Source of the DNA: Flavobacteriales bacterium
GTDB lineage: Bacteria; Bacteroidota; Bacteroidia; Flavobacteriales_F; PHOS-HE28
Assembly: GCA_019638115.1 (NCBI GenBank)
Contig: JAHBUK010000006.1
Span: forward strand, 1 to 64,000
Reading direction: 5' to 3'
Length of the DNA: 64,000 nucleotides
Shown in pieces: positions 19,301 to 26,953 of the stretch (position 1 is its first letter; the number at the start of each line of letters is the position of its first letter). A model generated the notes under the pieces. The model saw nothing but the letters and a program-made list of their open reading frames with translations, searched no databases and had not been told where the DNA came from. Both the position numbers and the translations under genes were made by a program.

Positions 19301-20543
19301 GCCCGGCAGGGCCACCCAGGAACACCCAGGCGGCCCCTTCATTCGACTGGCCGTATGCTGCAAGCCAACCGCCAACGATCACATCGCTGTATCCATCGCC
19401 GTTCAAGTCCCCCGCACTGGACACATCGAAGCCCATGTACTTGTTGGTGCTGTTGGGTTGTAGTATGATATCCGGCGTGGTCGAAATGCCTGTCGGAGAA
19501 CCGTAGTACACGAACACTCCGCCCTCGTCGGCTTGTGCGGCACCACTTTCCCAGTTGGGCGCCCCGACCAGCAGGTCACTGAAACCATCGCCGTTCACAT
19601 CGCCTGCGTGGGCCACGGAATAGCCGAAACTGGCTCCGGCGATGTCGCACTCCAGTACCAGGTCCGCCACAGCACCTATGCCATTGGCACTGCCATAGAA
19701 CACATAGACGAGGCCTTCCTGCGCTTCCCCTTGGGAAGCCAGAGGGGCACCCACTACAATGTCCGAGTATCCATCGCCGTTAAGGTCCCCGGCACCGTTC
19801 ACCGCGAAACCGAAATCACTGCTTTGGTTCAAGAAGCCGGTCACGAAGCGGTTGGGAGTTGTGGGGATGGGGTCCACGGTTATGGGGTAGGTGGCCGACC
19901 GATCGTCCACTTCGATCACTGCTTTGCCTGTGCAGGCATCCTTCACCCGTATCCTGGCATCGAGGTGCCTTCCACAGGCATCCCATGCTTTGAGCCCGGT
20001 GTACATCATTCGGGTGGTCCCCATTTCATCCATCAACCGCAGGTCGTTTCCGCCATCATCAAAGGGTATTAGGTCTCCCTGTACCAAAAGGTCGATGTGA
20101 AGCATGCCACTGCCTGGCAGTCGCCGGTCGATCAGGAAATTCTGCCGAACTCCTTCGTCGCCATGCAAGTACTGCATCGTTATTCCTGCGCCGTGCCACA
20201 GCAGTTCAGTTCCGTTCGGGCAGGCAGCACCTGGTTTCCAGTCCAGCTTTTCGCCACTGGACCGGGATATTGATCCAAGGTCCAAGCGACTTTTCCAGAA
20301 AGGGGCACCCATCGGGCCTTCCACTTCAATGCCGGCCTTGTCCACCAGCAGGGCTATCCGGGCATTGGGGTCCACCGTCAGGTAGGAGGTGCCGTTCCGC
20401 GTAGGGTGGAAGGACATTTGGTGTGAAACCAACCACTCATCAACCGCAGGGTAGGGCCAACCATCCGTGGGGGGCGTACCGCTGTACACGGTAGCACCCG
20501 CACAGAGAAGCGCAAGGGTTGCAAGGGAACGGATCGTATTCAA
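16302..20543 (-). CDS. Giant secreted FG-GAP (integrin-alpha-like) protein, T9SS sorted
   Basis: A 1413-residue protein. The start is a TTG at 20543, followed directly by a signal peptide (SLATLALLCAGATVYS); an in-frame TAG lies two codons upstream, so no other start is possible. After a 200-residue N-terminal module come fourteen FG-GAP repeats of about 60 residues with the calcium motif G-D-x-N-G-D-G-Y-x-D (12 intact; two changed to NTDGY and NGSGY), enough for two seven-bladed propellers. Then a beta module and a T9SS type A domain (PLLWPNPVQGTLQWF to RSRFVKAQ). It is probably a calcium-stabilised cell-surface adhesin. The 3' end overlaps the convergent phosphohexomutase gene by 22 bp. Confidence 0.92.
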   Translation of the reverse strand: MNTIRSLATLALLCAGATVYSGTPPTDGWPYPAVDEWLVSHQMSFHPTRNGTSYLTVDPNARIALLVDKAGIEVEGPMGAPFWKSRLDLGSISRSSGEKLDWKPGAACPNGTELLWHGAGITMQYLHGDEGVRQNFLIDRRLPGSGMLHIDLLVQGDLIPFDDGGNDLRLMDEMGTTRMMYTGLKAWDACGRHLDARIRVKDACTGKAVIEVDDRSATYPITVDPIPTTPNRFVTGFLNQSSDFGFAVNGAGDLNGDGYSDIVVGAPLASQGEAQEGLVYVFYGSANGIGAVADLVLECDIAGASFGYSVAHAGDVNGDGFSDLLVGAPNWESGAAQADEGGVFVYYGSPTGISTTPDIILQPNSTNKYMGFDVSSAGDLNGDGYSDVIVGGWLAAYGQSNEGAAWVFLGGPAGLTNTPAHRLERNQAGAQFGSTVSAAGDINGDGFDDVVVGAYRFDLFQTDDGAMFVYYGSPGASPLGPGTVAQPLNPAPAQTINSAGISRRFGWVVRYAGDVNGDGYADVVTGDWRDDIEGPAQEGTAMVFHGSAAGLATVPSVVIQGEGANHWFGRRVTSAGDINGDGYADVVIGAPQFSGTLTTQGAAYLYLGGPAGISATPFIRYVGTASGGNMGEGVGIAGDVNGDGYSDMIVGSRIHTAAGAFGVYHGGTYLIQAPAALAAPAPLISAPAASGGHAGASVANAGDVNGDGYSDVLVGAPDASNGQADEGLVYLYYGAPGGLSATPDLVLEMNIAGAHFGTSVRSAGDVNGDGYADVIVGAPDSGPSGRAYIFMGGPTGLSSLPALTLTGTPGSQFGYSVSTAGDINTDGYSDVVIGAPGSNTSQVHLGTPVGLDAAVHALLPAPIPGSAFGHAVATAGDVNGDGYSDIIIGAPDLTNGEVGEGGAYIYHGSITGLVTTVATTLERNVANARFGCSVAGAGDVNGSGYFEVVVGADNWDNGQAGEGAAFVYYGSAAGTSLAGSTTLQINQVGARFGSSVAEAGDVNGDGYADVVVGAPFFTGGQANEGRVYVYAGRPGTVAGAADNQEPNQVEWRLGQAVAGGGDVDGDGFSDILAGAPLANFNGAEDGALYVYRGNRSISLSRPTRQYLSDLVSPLSTNSMDFSDPEYFGIGHWAKSHMQRKDGRLQWEVVFEGDAFSGAPITTSVSNTGIAAVWSDLGLTGVELKQLIYKQPGYLRYKWRCRVEYPIHRSPDGQRFSRWFYGYASAHGDIGVLPVELVGFSGIPLADGNLVEWSTASERNSAYFIIERISDTGDAIPLGEVTAAGTSQSLLNYSFMDDQSPEALSYYRLRMVDLDGSWNHSNTIAVLRKEQGPLLWPNPVQGTLQWFTQQEYHRVVILDAMGRSVSDRKAASAQGSSLDITHLAAGSYTLILLDEHESIIGRSRFVKAQAPMVR

Positions 20544-20625
20544 AACGAACTACCGGTGGAGCGCGAGGTCACTGTAAACGTACGGCGAACCTTGCCATAC
20601 GAAGTGTGATCCGGGTCACCGGAAG

Positions 20626-20633
20626 TAACTTTG
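20626..20633 (+). promoter_or_regulatory. -7 type promoter box TAACTTTG
   Basis: An exact match to TAnnTTTG, ending 11 nt before the ATG at 20645. No TTG lies at the usual distance upstream. Confidence 0.45.
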
Positions 20634-20644
20634 ATACGCATTCA

Positions 20645-21577
20645 ATGAGCCATAGTTCCCTGTTGCCCCCCGTACGCTCGGTGCTCCTTGCGCTGGTCTT
20701 GTGTTGGCAATGGGCAACGGTCACCTGTGCTCAGGAGCCGGTGGAGCAGCCGGTGGATGCAGGAGCAAGGCGCTGCCAGTGGATCACCGGCGGGCTTGCC
20801 GCAGGGGGTGTGGTGGGTGGTTTGGTACTGCTCGACAAGGCTTGGTATGCGGGCTATGAGAGAGCTCCGCTGCATGCGTTCAACGATGGCGATGAATGGT
20901 TGCAGATGGACAAACTGGGACATGCTTTCAGTGCATACACACTTTCCTCCTGGGGGCACGCGCTTGCTGGTCGTTGCAGACCGGACCAGCGCGGTTCCTT
21001 GTGGGTCGGAGCATCGGTGGGCCTCGCGTTCCTCACCGGGATCGAAATTCTGGATGGTACTTCTGCGGCGTGGGGATTCTCCTGGTGGGACATGGCAGCC
21101 AACGTGACTGGCAGCGGAATGTACGTGGGGCAGGAACTGCTTTGGGGTGAACAGCGGGCACGTTTGAAGTATTCAGCACATCGAACGGAGCTGGCGCCAC
21201 TGCGGCCTGAGCTATTGGGAGAGGGACCAGTTGAGCCATACCTTAAGGACTACAACGGCATGACGATATGGCTCAGCGTTTCACCGGGCTCTTTCGGTCG
21301 TTCTGAAATTCTGCCGCCGTGGCTATCCGTGGCTTTCGGCATGGGCGGAGATGGCATGATAACGGCTTCCACGCCCCGATCACCCGGTGATCTTGGTTGG
21401 GACCTGGCCCGGCACCGTCAGTTCTTTTTGTCCCCGGACCTGGACCTCACCCGGATACGCACGCGTAGCAAGGTGCTCCGCACGGCGTTATTCATTCTGA
21501 ACAGTGTAAAGGTCCCTGCGCCTACATTGGAATACCGGGGCGGCGGGAAATGGGTGGGGCACTTGCTCTATTTCTGA
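20645..21577 (+). CDS. DUF2279 family periplasmic or membrane protein
   Basis: A 310-residue protein with a signal peptide (cleavage near TVTCAQ). It contains the hallmark of the DUF2279/YfiM family: FNDGDEWLQMDKLGHAFSAY, then a hydrophobic segment ending in GIEILDGTSAAWGFSWWDM and ANVTGSGMYVGQE. The DK-GH and ED-motif residues resemble those of membrane-embedded hydrolases, but no activity is known to me. The ATG at 20645 is chosen for the signal peptide and the promoter box 11 nt upstream. Its last 10 bp overlap the convergent NUDIX gene. Confidence 0.85.
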   Translation: MSHSSLLPPVRSVLLALVLCWQWATVTCAQEPVEQPVDAGARRCQWITGGLAAGGVVGGLVLLDKAWYAGYERAPLHAFNDGDEWLQMDKLGHAFSAYTLSSWGHALAGRCRPDQRGSLWVGASVGLAFLTGIEILDGTSAAWGFSWWDMAANVTGSGMYVGQELLWGEQRARLKYSAHRTELAPLRPELLGEGPVEPYLKDYNGMTIWLSVSPGSFGRSEILPPWLSVAFGMGGDGMITASTPRSPGDLGWDLARHRQFFLSPDLDLTRIRTRSKVLRTALFILNSVKVPAPTLEYRGGGKWVGHLLYF

Positions 21578-22137
21578 GCGGCTGGAAGGCGACCTTCCAA
21601 GAGCATCAGTTGAACTTTCAGCACGGCGGCCACGGTAAGGCTGTCGGTCACCTCGCCCCGGGAAACCATGCCATACAACTCGCTGAACGGGATCTTCCGC
21701 AATTCCAGTTGTTCGTTGTGGTCGGGTTCAGGTTCATGGAATTCCAGTCCTTGGGCCACGTAGATCAAGGCCTCTTCATCGCTGGCGGAATTGCTGAGAT
21801 GCATGTGCAGGATGGGGGTCCAATGGCTTGCCACTATGCCGGCCTCCTCCCGCAATTCCCGGATGGCACTTTCCAAAGCAGGCCTGTCACGGGGGGCGCC
21901 ACCTTCCGGTATCTCCCAGCTGTAGGCCTCTATCGGGTAACGGTATTGGCCTATGATCCAGGTGTTCAACTCATCATCCAAAGGCACGATGCCAACGGCC
22001 AGGTTCCGAAAATGGATAACGCCATAGATCCCGGGCCGACCGCTGGGGTCGATCACTTCGTGGTGCGACACGCCGATCCACGGTGTGGAGTAACGTTCCT
22101 CAACGCTCAAGGTCTTCCAAGGGCCACGCTGTTGCAT
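21568..22137 (-). CDS. NUDIX hydrolase, ADP-ribose pyrophosphatase-like
   Basis: A 189-residue protein. The NUDIX box (G-x5-E-x7-R-E-x-x-E-E-x-G) runs from GGAPRDRPALESA to IRELREEAGI, with the metal-binding REEAG intact. The preceding strand IIGQYRYPIEAYSWEIPEG is typical of ADP-sugar pyrophosphatases (NudF type), which hydrolyse ADP-ribose to AMP and ribose 5-phosphate. The ATG at 22137 (MQQRGPWK) is preferred over a TTG at 22155 because a TACTTTCG box ends 4 nt before it. Confidence 0.93.
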   Translation of the reverse strand: MQQRGPWKTLSVEERYSTPWIGVSHHEVIDPSGRPGIYGVIHFRNLAVGIVPLDDELNTWIIGQYRYPIEAYSWEIPEGGAPRDRPALESAIRELREEAGIVASHWTPILHMHLSNSASDEEALIYVAQGLEFHEPEPDHNEQLELRKIPFSELYGMVSRGEVTDSLTVAAVLKVQLMLLEGRLPAAQK

Positions 22138-22141
22138 GGGC

Positions 22142-22149
22142 CGAAAGTA
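22142..22149 (-). promoter_or_regulatory. -7 type box TACTTTCG before the NUDIX gene
   Basis: On the minus strand the box ends exactly 4 nt before the ATG at 22137. It is the TTCG variant of TAnnTTTG seen before several genes here. Confidence 0.4.
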
Positions 22150-22177
22150 GCCCAAGGGCGGTACAAGCGAGGTGGGT

Positions 22178-22942
22178 TCATCGCCCCTGCTGCGGTAGGG
22201 TGAATCGGATGCTGACCTCGGTTATGCTGCGCACCCGTTCCCCTTTGCGAACACCTGGAGCCCATGGTGCCTTGTATACCAGGCGCATGGCTTCGGCCGT
22301 GCATCCGCCGCCAAGCTCTTCCAAAGCCACCATGTTGCTGATGGAGCCGGAGGGTTCCACCACGAACTGGAGCTTTACTACGCCATCAATACTGCGCCGG
22401 TAAGCCTCGTCAGGATACCTCATGTTGTCCGCAATGAACTTTCCGAACCCTGCTGTGCCTTTCGGTATCTCGGGTGCTACTTGCACATCGAGTTGGCGCG
22501 GTGTGAACACGGCGAGCGAGTCGCTGGCAGGCTGCTCAAAGACCGCCGATGTATGGTTGGGGCGGGCCTTCAACCAACGCTTGTACTTGGAAGGGTCGAA
22601 AGAGACCACCATGTAGTGGTCCGCACTACCGCGCTCCTCCGTGGCTGTTGAGGGTTGGAAGCGCACCATGCGCAGGATACGAAGTGCCTCGGCATCACAT
22701 TCAGGGCATACAGGGCGCCAAACCTGCATGGCTTGCACGCTGCCATCGGAGTTCACCCCCACCACAACGGTCACGTCACCCTTTATGCCCGCCTCGAGCG
22801 CCGCAGCAGGGTAGCGCAGTTCCTGTTCGATCAGGCGGTCCACTGCCTGTAAGCCGCCCATGGGCTGGACCGACTCCAGACGTTGCCCGAAGGCGGTGAT
22901 AGCGATGGACAGGTGAACGAAGAAGAGGAGGTGGCGGAGCAT
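22178..22942 (-). CDS. Secreted protein with two TonB C-terminal domains
   Basis: A 254-residue protein starting MLRHLLFFVHLSIAI with a signal peptide (cleavage near AFGQ). Two TonB-C-like folds are visible, at about residues 30-105 (RYPAAALEAGIKGDVTVVV) and 170-250 (NMRYPDEAYRRSIDGVVKL). Each has the 'G-x-V-x-V/L-x-F-V-V-x-x-x-G-S-V/I' signature of TonB proteins. There is no N-terminal anchor plus proline-rich linker as in a true TonB, and no ExbB/ExbD nearby, so it may not be the energy transducer itself. It is divergent from the Smr gene with only 32 bp between starts. Confidence 0.85.
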   Translation of the reverse strand: MLRHLLFFVHLSIAITAFGQRLESVQPMGGLQAVDRLIEQELRYPAAALEAGIKGDVTVVVGVNSDGSVQAMQVWRPVCPECDAEALRILRMVRFQPSTATEERGSADHYMVVSFDPSKYKRWLKARPNHTSAVFEQPASDSLAVFTPRQLDVQVAPEIPKGTAGFGKFIADNMRYPDEAYRRSIDGVVKLQFVVEPSGSISNMVALEELGGGCTAEAMRLVYKAPWAPGVRKGERVRSITEVSIRFTLPQQGR

Positions 22943-22962
22943 GGGGGGCGGTATAGGTCGCG

Positions 22963-22970
22963 TAAATTTG
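22963..22970 (+). promoter_or_regulatory. -7 type promoter box TAAATTTG, 4 nt before the start codon
   Basis: An exact TAnnTTTG match. With only 4 nt to the ATG at 22975, the transcript would be leaderless or nearly so. Confidence 0.5.
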
Positions 22971-22974
22971 CGCA

Positions 22975-23559
22975 ATGTCCGGGCAAAAGCTGCAGCAAGG
23001 TGACCATGTGTCCTTCCTGGATGAGGTTGGGCGTGGCGTTGTGCTGCGTATCACAAGGCCTGGCTTCGTGCTGGTCCGATCGGATGAAGGCTTTGAGCTG
23101 GAATTCCCCATCAAACGCTTGGTGCGTTACGAAAGAGATCATGGTGATCAGCTATACCGCATCACCGACCACCAGGTAGGTATGGTGGCTGCGAACGACA
23201 TCTTGGAAGAGAAGCGCCGCAAGAAACCTGCGGTGCGCCCCGGTAAGACCCCGAAACGTCCGGAGGACAACAGCGTGGCCGAAGTCGACCTGCACCTGCA
23301 TGAATTGGTTGAGGATGAGACCCGACTTGAGCCCGGTGAGCGCTTGGAATACCAGATCCGCTATTTCGAGCGGGCTTTGGAAAGTGCCATCCGCAACGGA
23401 AAACGAAAGTTGATCGTCATTCATGGCATCGGCGAAGGAGTGTTGCGGGAGGAGGTGCGCAGGCTTCTTCAGTATTATGATGGCGTACAGTTCCACGATG
23501 CGGATATGGGGCGCTATGGGTCTGGTGCCACTGAGGTTATCATCCATCGGCAGCGTTGA
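22975..23559 (+). CDS. DUF2027/Smr-domain protein
   Basis: A 194-residue protein with two parts. Residues 5-60 form a small beta barrel (GDHVSFLDEVGRGVVLRI), as in the DUF2027 N-terminal domain. Residues 105-194 form a Smr (MutS2 C-terminal-like) domain with VDLHLHEL and the loop VIHGIGEGVLREEVRR, whose H-G-x-G is the usual nuclease-associated motif. Such proteins are DNA- or RNA-binding and may nick nucleic acid, possibly in ribosome rescue or recombination; the role here is not known. It lies directly upstream of the RNase P RNA gene. Confidence 0.9.
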   Translation: MSGQKLQQGDHVSFLDEVGRGVVLRITRPGFVLVRSDEGFELEFPIKRLVRYERDHGDQLYRITDHQVGMVAANDILEEKRRKKPAVRPGKTPKRPEDNSVAEVDLHLHELVEDETRLEPGERLEYQIRYFERALESAIRNGKRKLIVIHGIGEGVLREEVRRLLQYYDGVQFHDADMGRYGSGATEVIIHRQR

Positions 23560-23606
23560 ATGCCTTGCGGGCGAGGAACCCGCAGTTGCGATAATGTTCT
23601 TTGAAT

Positions 23607-24003
23607 TCCTGTGCATCGCTTCGTCGCTCAAGGTCCGCAAGGCCCTTGGGAGGAAAGTCCGGGCAGTATAGGGTGCCATGCTTCCTAACGGGAAGGGAGG
23701 TCATTGGGAACAATGGCCTTACGGAAAGTGCCGCAGAAAGGGAAACCGCCCGGGAGCGATCCCGGGTAAGGGTGAAAAGGTGGGGTAAGAGCCCACCAGT
23801 GCCGGTGGCGACATCGGCAGCTTGGTAAACCCCATGGGCTGAAAGACCATGTAGACCGGGGAAGGGGCGACCCGTTCCGCTTTGTCGCAAGGCAGGGACC
23901 CGGTGGGTAGGTCGATCGAGGTCCACTGTGAGGTGGATCCCAGATAGATGACGAAGACCCCGACTTGTTCGGGGTACAGAACCCGGCTTACAGATGCACA
24001 GGA
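23607..24003 (+). ncRNA. rnpB: RNase P RNA (class A)
   Basis: The catalytic RNA that trims tRNA 5' ends. The P4 5' strand and following core GAGGAAAGTCCGGG lie at 23650-23663, and the 3' partner ACAGAACCCGGCTTA at 23976-23990. The terminal helix P1 is an 11-bp perfect pairing of 23607-23617 with 23993-24003. The GAAAGGGAAACCGCCCGGG segment (from 23735) and a 400-nt length fit the bacterial type A fold. A good terminator follows at 24012. Exact ends are uncertain by a few bases. Confidence 0.93.
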
Positions 24004-24011
24004 TCTTCTAT

Positions 24012-24064
24012 GAAAGGTCCCTTCCATGGCGATGCACACGCATTTGGAAGGGGCCTTTCAGTTT
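24012..24064 (+). terminator. Terminator of rnpB
   Basis: A 15-bp stem (24012-24026 with 24045-24059) containing one G-U pair, followed by AGTTTT. It lies 8 nt after the RNase P 3' strand. Confidence 0.8.
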
Positions 24065-24115
24065 TATTGGCATCGGCCACCGGCACTGGCCCGAGCTTTG
24101 GAACGCGCCCCCGGA

Positions 24116-24123
24116 TACCTTTG
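24116..24123 (+). promoter_or_regulatory. -7 type promoter box TACCTTTG, 4 nt before the start codon
   Basis: An exact TAnnTTTG match ending 4 nt before the ATG at 24128; again a leaderless arrangement. Confidence 0.5.
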
Positions 24124-24127
24124 GACC

Positions 24128-24847
24128 ATGCTCATGCGCATCTGCCTTTTGCTTTTGCTGATCGCCGGGTGCCCGGCGTTGCACGCGCAGCAGGAGGTTA
24201 CTATTCAAGGGCAGGTCATCACCGCCACGCCAGGCCATCGTTACTACGACCTTATGGTGGTGAACAAACGGACCCGCTCAGGCACGTTCGGCAACGTGGA
24301 TGGCACCTTCACGGTGCGCGCATTGCGTACGGACACCCTGCTTATCGGTTCAATGGGCCATCGCACGGCCACAATATCCATGGCCGATAGCACGGAGAAG
24401 GCCACCTATCGAGTGACCATCCGCTTGGAGCCGCTGCAGTACGTATTGCGCGAAGTGGAAGTGCTACCTGAGCGCACGCTCAAAGAGATCCAGAAGGACA
24501 TCGAGAAGCTTGGCTACCGGGAAAGCGATTACCGGATCAGCCAAGTGGACGCCTTGCAAAGTCCCATCACCTTCCTCTATCAAGAGTTCAGTAGAAGGGA
24601 GCGAAGCAAACGAATGGTAGCCTATCTGGAGAATGAGGACCGCAAGCGGGAGCTACTCCGGGAATTGCTTCACAAGTACGTGCAGTTCGATATCATCAAC
24701 CTCAGCGATGAGGCCTTCGATGATTTCATCGATTTCTGCCGCGTGCCTGACGAGGTCATCAAAGGCCTTTCCCAGTACGAGTTCCTGCTCTATGTGAAGA
24801 AGAAGTACGAGTTGTACTCAAGCCTGGGTCCTACCCGCACGCACTGA
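24128..24847 (+). CDS. Secreted protein with carboxypeptidase-regulatory-like domain
   Basis: A 239-residue protein with signal peptide MLMRICLLLLLIAGCPALHA. Residues 22-110 are a beta sandwich of the carboxypeptidase D regulatory or CNA-B type (VTIQGQVITAT; GTFGNVDGTFTVRAL), common at the front of TonB receptors and on exported Bacteroidota proteins. The C-terminal half is helical and charged (LKEIQKDIEKLGYRESDY to KKKYELYSS), a pattern seen in many Bacteroidota proteins of unknown function. It is neither a full receptor nor an enzyme by motif. Confidence 0.8.
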   Translation: MLMRICLLLLLIAGCPALHAQQEVTIQGQVITATPGHRYYDLMVVNKRTRSGTFGNVDGTFTVRALRTDTLLIGSMGHRTATISMADSTEKATYRVTIRLEPLQYVLREVEVLPERTLKEIQKDIEKLGYRESDYRISQVDALQSPITFLYQEFSRRERSKRMVAYLENEDRKRELLRELLHKYVQFDIINLSDEAFDDFIDFCRVPDEVIKGLSQYEFLLYVKKKYELYSSLGPTRTH

Positions 24848-24876
24848 TCTGGATCGAGCGGATACTTCGCCAGCGC

Positions 24877-25827
24877 TCAGTGCTTGCCTTGTGCTGCCAG
24901 CCAGCGCTCGGCATCCAGCGCGGCCATGCAACCGCTGCCCGCACTGGTAACCGCCTGGCGGTACACCTTGTCGGCGCAGTCGCCCGCAACATATACGCCT
25001 GGTACGTTGGTGTGGGTGCTGTCCGGCTTGTGCTTCAAATAGCCTTGCTCGTCCATGTCCAACTGACCTTTGAAGATCTCCGTGGCGGGCTTGTGGCCGA
25101 TGGCCACGAATAGGCCGGTCACATCCAGCTTGCGCTCCTCGCCAGTCTTGTTGTTGATGGCCATGATGCCTTCCACGGCATGTTCACCGAGCACGTCCTT
25201 CACCTCGGTATTGAACAGCACTTCGATGTTGGGTGTGTTCTCCACGCGGTGCACCATGGCCTTGCTGGCCCGGAACTCGTCCTTGCGCACCAGCATGTAC
25301 ACTTTGGGGCAAAGCTTGGCCAGGTAGGTGGCCTCTTCGGCAGCGGTATCACCAGCGCCTACCAAGGCGACAGATTGGCCGCGGTAGAAGAAGCCGTCGC
25401 ACACAGCGCAGGCTGTCACCCCACCGCCGATGTCGCGCAAACGGATCTCGTTGGGTAGCCCCAGCCACTTGGCACTTGCACCAGTGCTGATGATCACCGC
25501 GTCGGCATGGATCTCCTCCTTCTCGTCCACCCACACCTTGTGTACGGGGCCACTGAAGTCGACCTTGGTCACCCAGCCATTACGGATGCGTGTTTCGAAA
25601 CGCAGGGCCTGTTGCTTCAGGTCCTCCATCATGTCAGGGCCCGTACGGCCTTTGGGATAGCCTGGGTAATTGTCGACCTCGGTGGTCTGTGTAAGCTGGC
25701 CACCTGGCAGCGGCCCCTCTATCATCAAAGGTTTAAGGTCTGCACGTGCGGCATAGATGGCGGCGGAATAACCAGCGGGGCCCGATCCAATGATCAGGCA
25801 TTTGACGTGTTCAGGGGTGTTGCTCAT
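24877..25827 (-). CDS. trxB: Thioredoxin-disulfide reductase
   Basis: A 316-residue FAD enzyme that uses NADPH to reduce thioredoxin. FAD-binding GSGPAGYSAAIYAAR is at the N-terminus, the redox pair is C140-A-V-C143 in CAVCDGFF, the NADPH-binding loop is VGAGDTAAEEA, and the second FAD motif is YVAGDCADK. Length and motif order match the low-molecular-weight bacterial enzyme. A TACCTTTG promoter box lies about 45 nt upstream of the ATG. Confidence 0.97.
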   Translation of the reverse strand: MSNTPEHVKCLIIGSGPAGYSAAIYAARADLKPLMIEGPLPGGQLTQTTEVDNYPGYPKGRTGPDMMEDLKQQALRFETRIRNGWVTKVDFSGPVHKVWVDEKEEIHADAVIISTGASAKWLGLPNEIRLRDIGGGVTACAVCDGFFYRGQSVALVGAGDTAAEEATYLAKLCPKVYMLVRKDEFRASKAMVHRVENTPNIEVLFNTEVKDVLGEHAVEGIMAINNKTGEERKLDVTGLFVAIGHKPATEIFKGQLDMDEQGYLKHKPDSTHTNVPGVYVAGDCADKVYRQAVTSAGSGCMAALDAERWLAAQGKH

Positions 25828-25871
25828 GGCTTATGCGCGGCACGGAACCGTTGTTTCCGTGTATCGGGCGG

Positions 25872-25879
25872 CAAAGGTA
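25872..25879 (-). promoter_or_regulatory. -7 type promoter box TACCTTTG of trxB
   Basis: An exact TAnnTTTG match on the minus strand, giving a leader of about 40 nt before the start at 25827. Confidence 0.45.
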
Positions 25880-25979
25880 TCCTGCCAAATGCGATCGCCA
25901 CGGCACAATGATCACAAAGCGGAAGTCGTGGCCGTGGGTGCAAGCTCCCAACAAAGCCACCGGTTGGTCGGTCGGACCG

Positions 25980-26948
25980 TCATGGCTGGCAGATCACGGT
26001 CCTTAAGCTGCTTCCCCAGCCGCTCCAAACGCCCAATCCTCCTTCCACGTTGCTGATCACATTGGCCGGGTTGCTGAATACATCGCCAGCTGAGGCCACG
26101 TTGCTTTGGAACGATTCGTAGAACTTGAATGATGCGCGATCGAGGCTCACCAGCTTCACGATCACAGTATCGCCGCGTTTGAAATAGCCGCGCTCCTCAT
26201 TCTCGTCATCCTCAGCGTTGCTGAAAGGTCGCGCGCCGCGGTTGAAGTTGAAATCGAACGTGAGGCCGTTGGTATAGCGATCCTCGAACACGGAGAAGAA
26301 AGGCGCCACGAAATTGGCATCCTTGGCAACACCATCGGGGCCTGCATTGGTGCGTTGAGCAAGCCAGCGGTAGTGATTTCCAATGGTGTCCGGATCGGAC
26401 AAGCGCGCCCAGATGAAGCCCAGGCTATCATCGCCGGGTTGTTGTTGCGCCAGTCTGAACCACAGTGAGTCCAGCGGCACAGCGTTCGGTATGGTGGTGG
26501 TGGCACGCAGGTTCTTGTTGTCGGCCTGCACTTCCAAGCGGTAGCTGCGGCCTGCTTCACCAAGTAGGCTCATGTCCAGCTTGGTCCAGATGCAGATGTT
26601 GGCATTGGCGAGCAGGTTCACATCAATGCCGGTGGCCGCTGCCGCCTCTTCCAGCAGTTCCTCCGGAATGGCGCTGCTGCACACGCGGTCCAGCACATGG
26701 GTGGTGCTTCCATCGAATACGGTAACCGTGGCCTCACTGATGAAGCTGGCCGCGATGGAGGCAAGGCTCGTTGGAGCGAAGTAGGCCTGTGTGCGCGTGA
26801 GTATCACCACGGGCGGTGCACCTGTCTCAATAACGCCTTCCACCACCACACGCGGTTCCGTTTCCGGCAGGTCCACGGTGATCTCTTTTTCGCAGGCGAC
26901 CAAGGTCAGGGCAAGCGCTGCAAGGATGGATAAGTTCAAATGGCGCAT
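25980..26948 (-). CDS. DUF4249 lipoprotein
   Basis: A 322-residue lipoprotein. The lipobox LTLVAC places the lipidated Cys at residue 19; the next residues EKEITVDLPETEPRVVVEG are the recognisable start of DUF4249. The start at 26948 is chosen for this signal. The gene begins 5 bp after the TonB receptor stop, so both belong to one operon. In Bacteroidota, DUF4249 genes typically follow TonB receptors of this type, which suggests a surface partner in uptake of an unknown substrate. Confidence 0.9.
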   Translation of the reverse strand: MRHLNLSILAALALTLVACEKEITVDLPETEPRVVVEGVIETGAPPVVILTRTQAYFAPTSLASIAASFISEATVTVFDGSTTHVLDRVCSSAIPEELLEEAAAATGIDVNLLANANICIWTKLDMSLLGEAGRSYRLEVQADNKNLRATTTIPNAVPLDSLWFRLAQQQPGDDSLGFIWARLSDPDTIGNHYRWLAQRTNAGPDGVAKDANFVAPFFSVFEDRYTNGLTFDFNFNRGARPFSNAEDDENEERGYFKRGDTVIVKLVSLDRASFKFYESFQSNVASAGDVFSNPANVISNVEGGLGVWSGWGSSLRTVICQP

Positions 26949-26953
26949 GCTGC

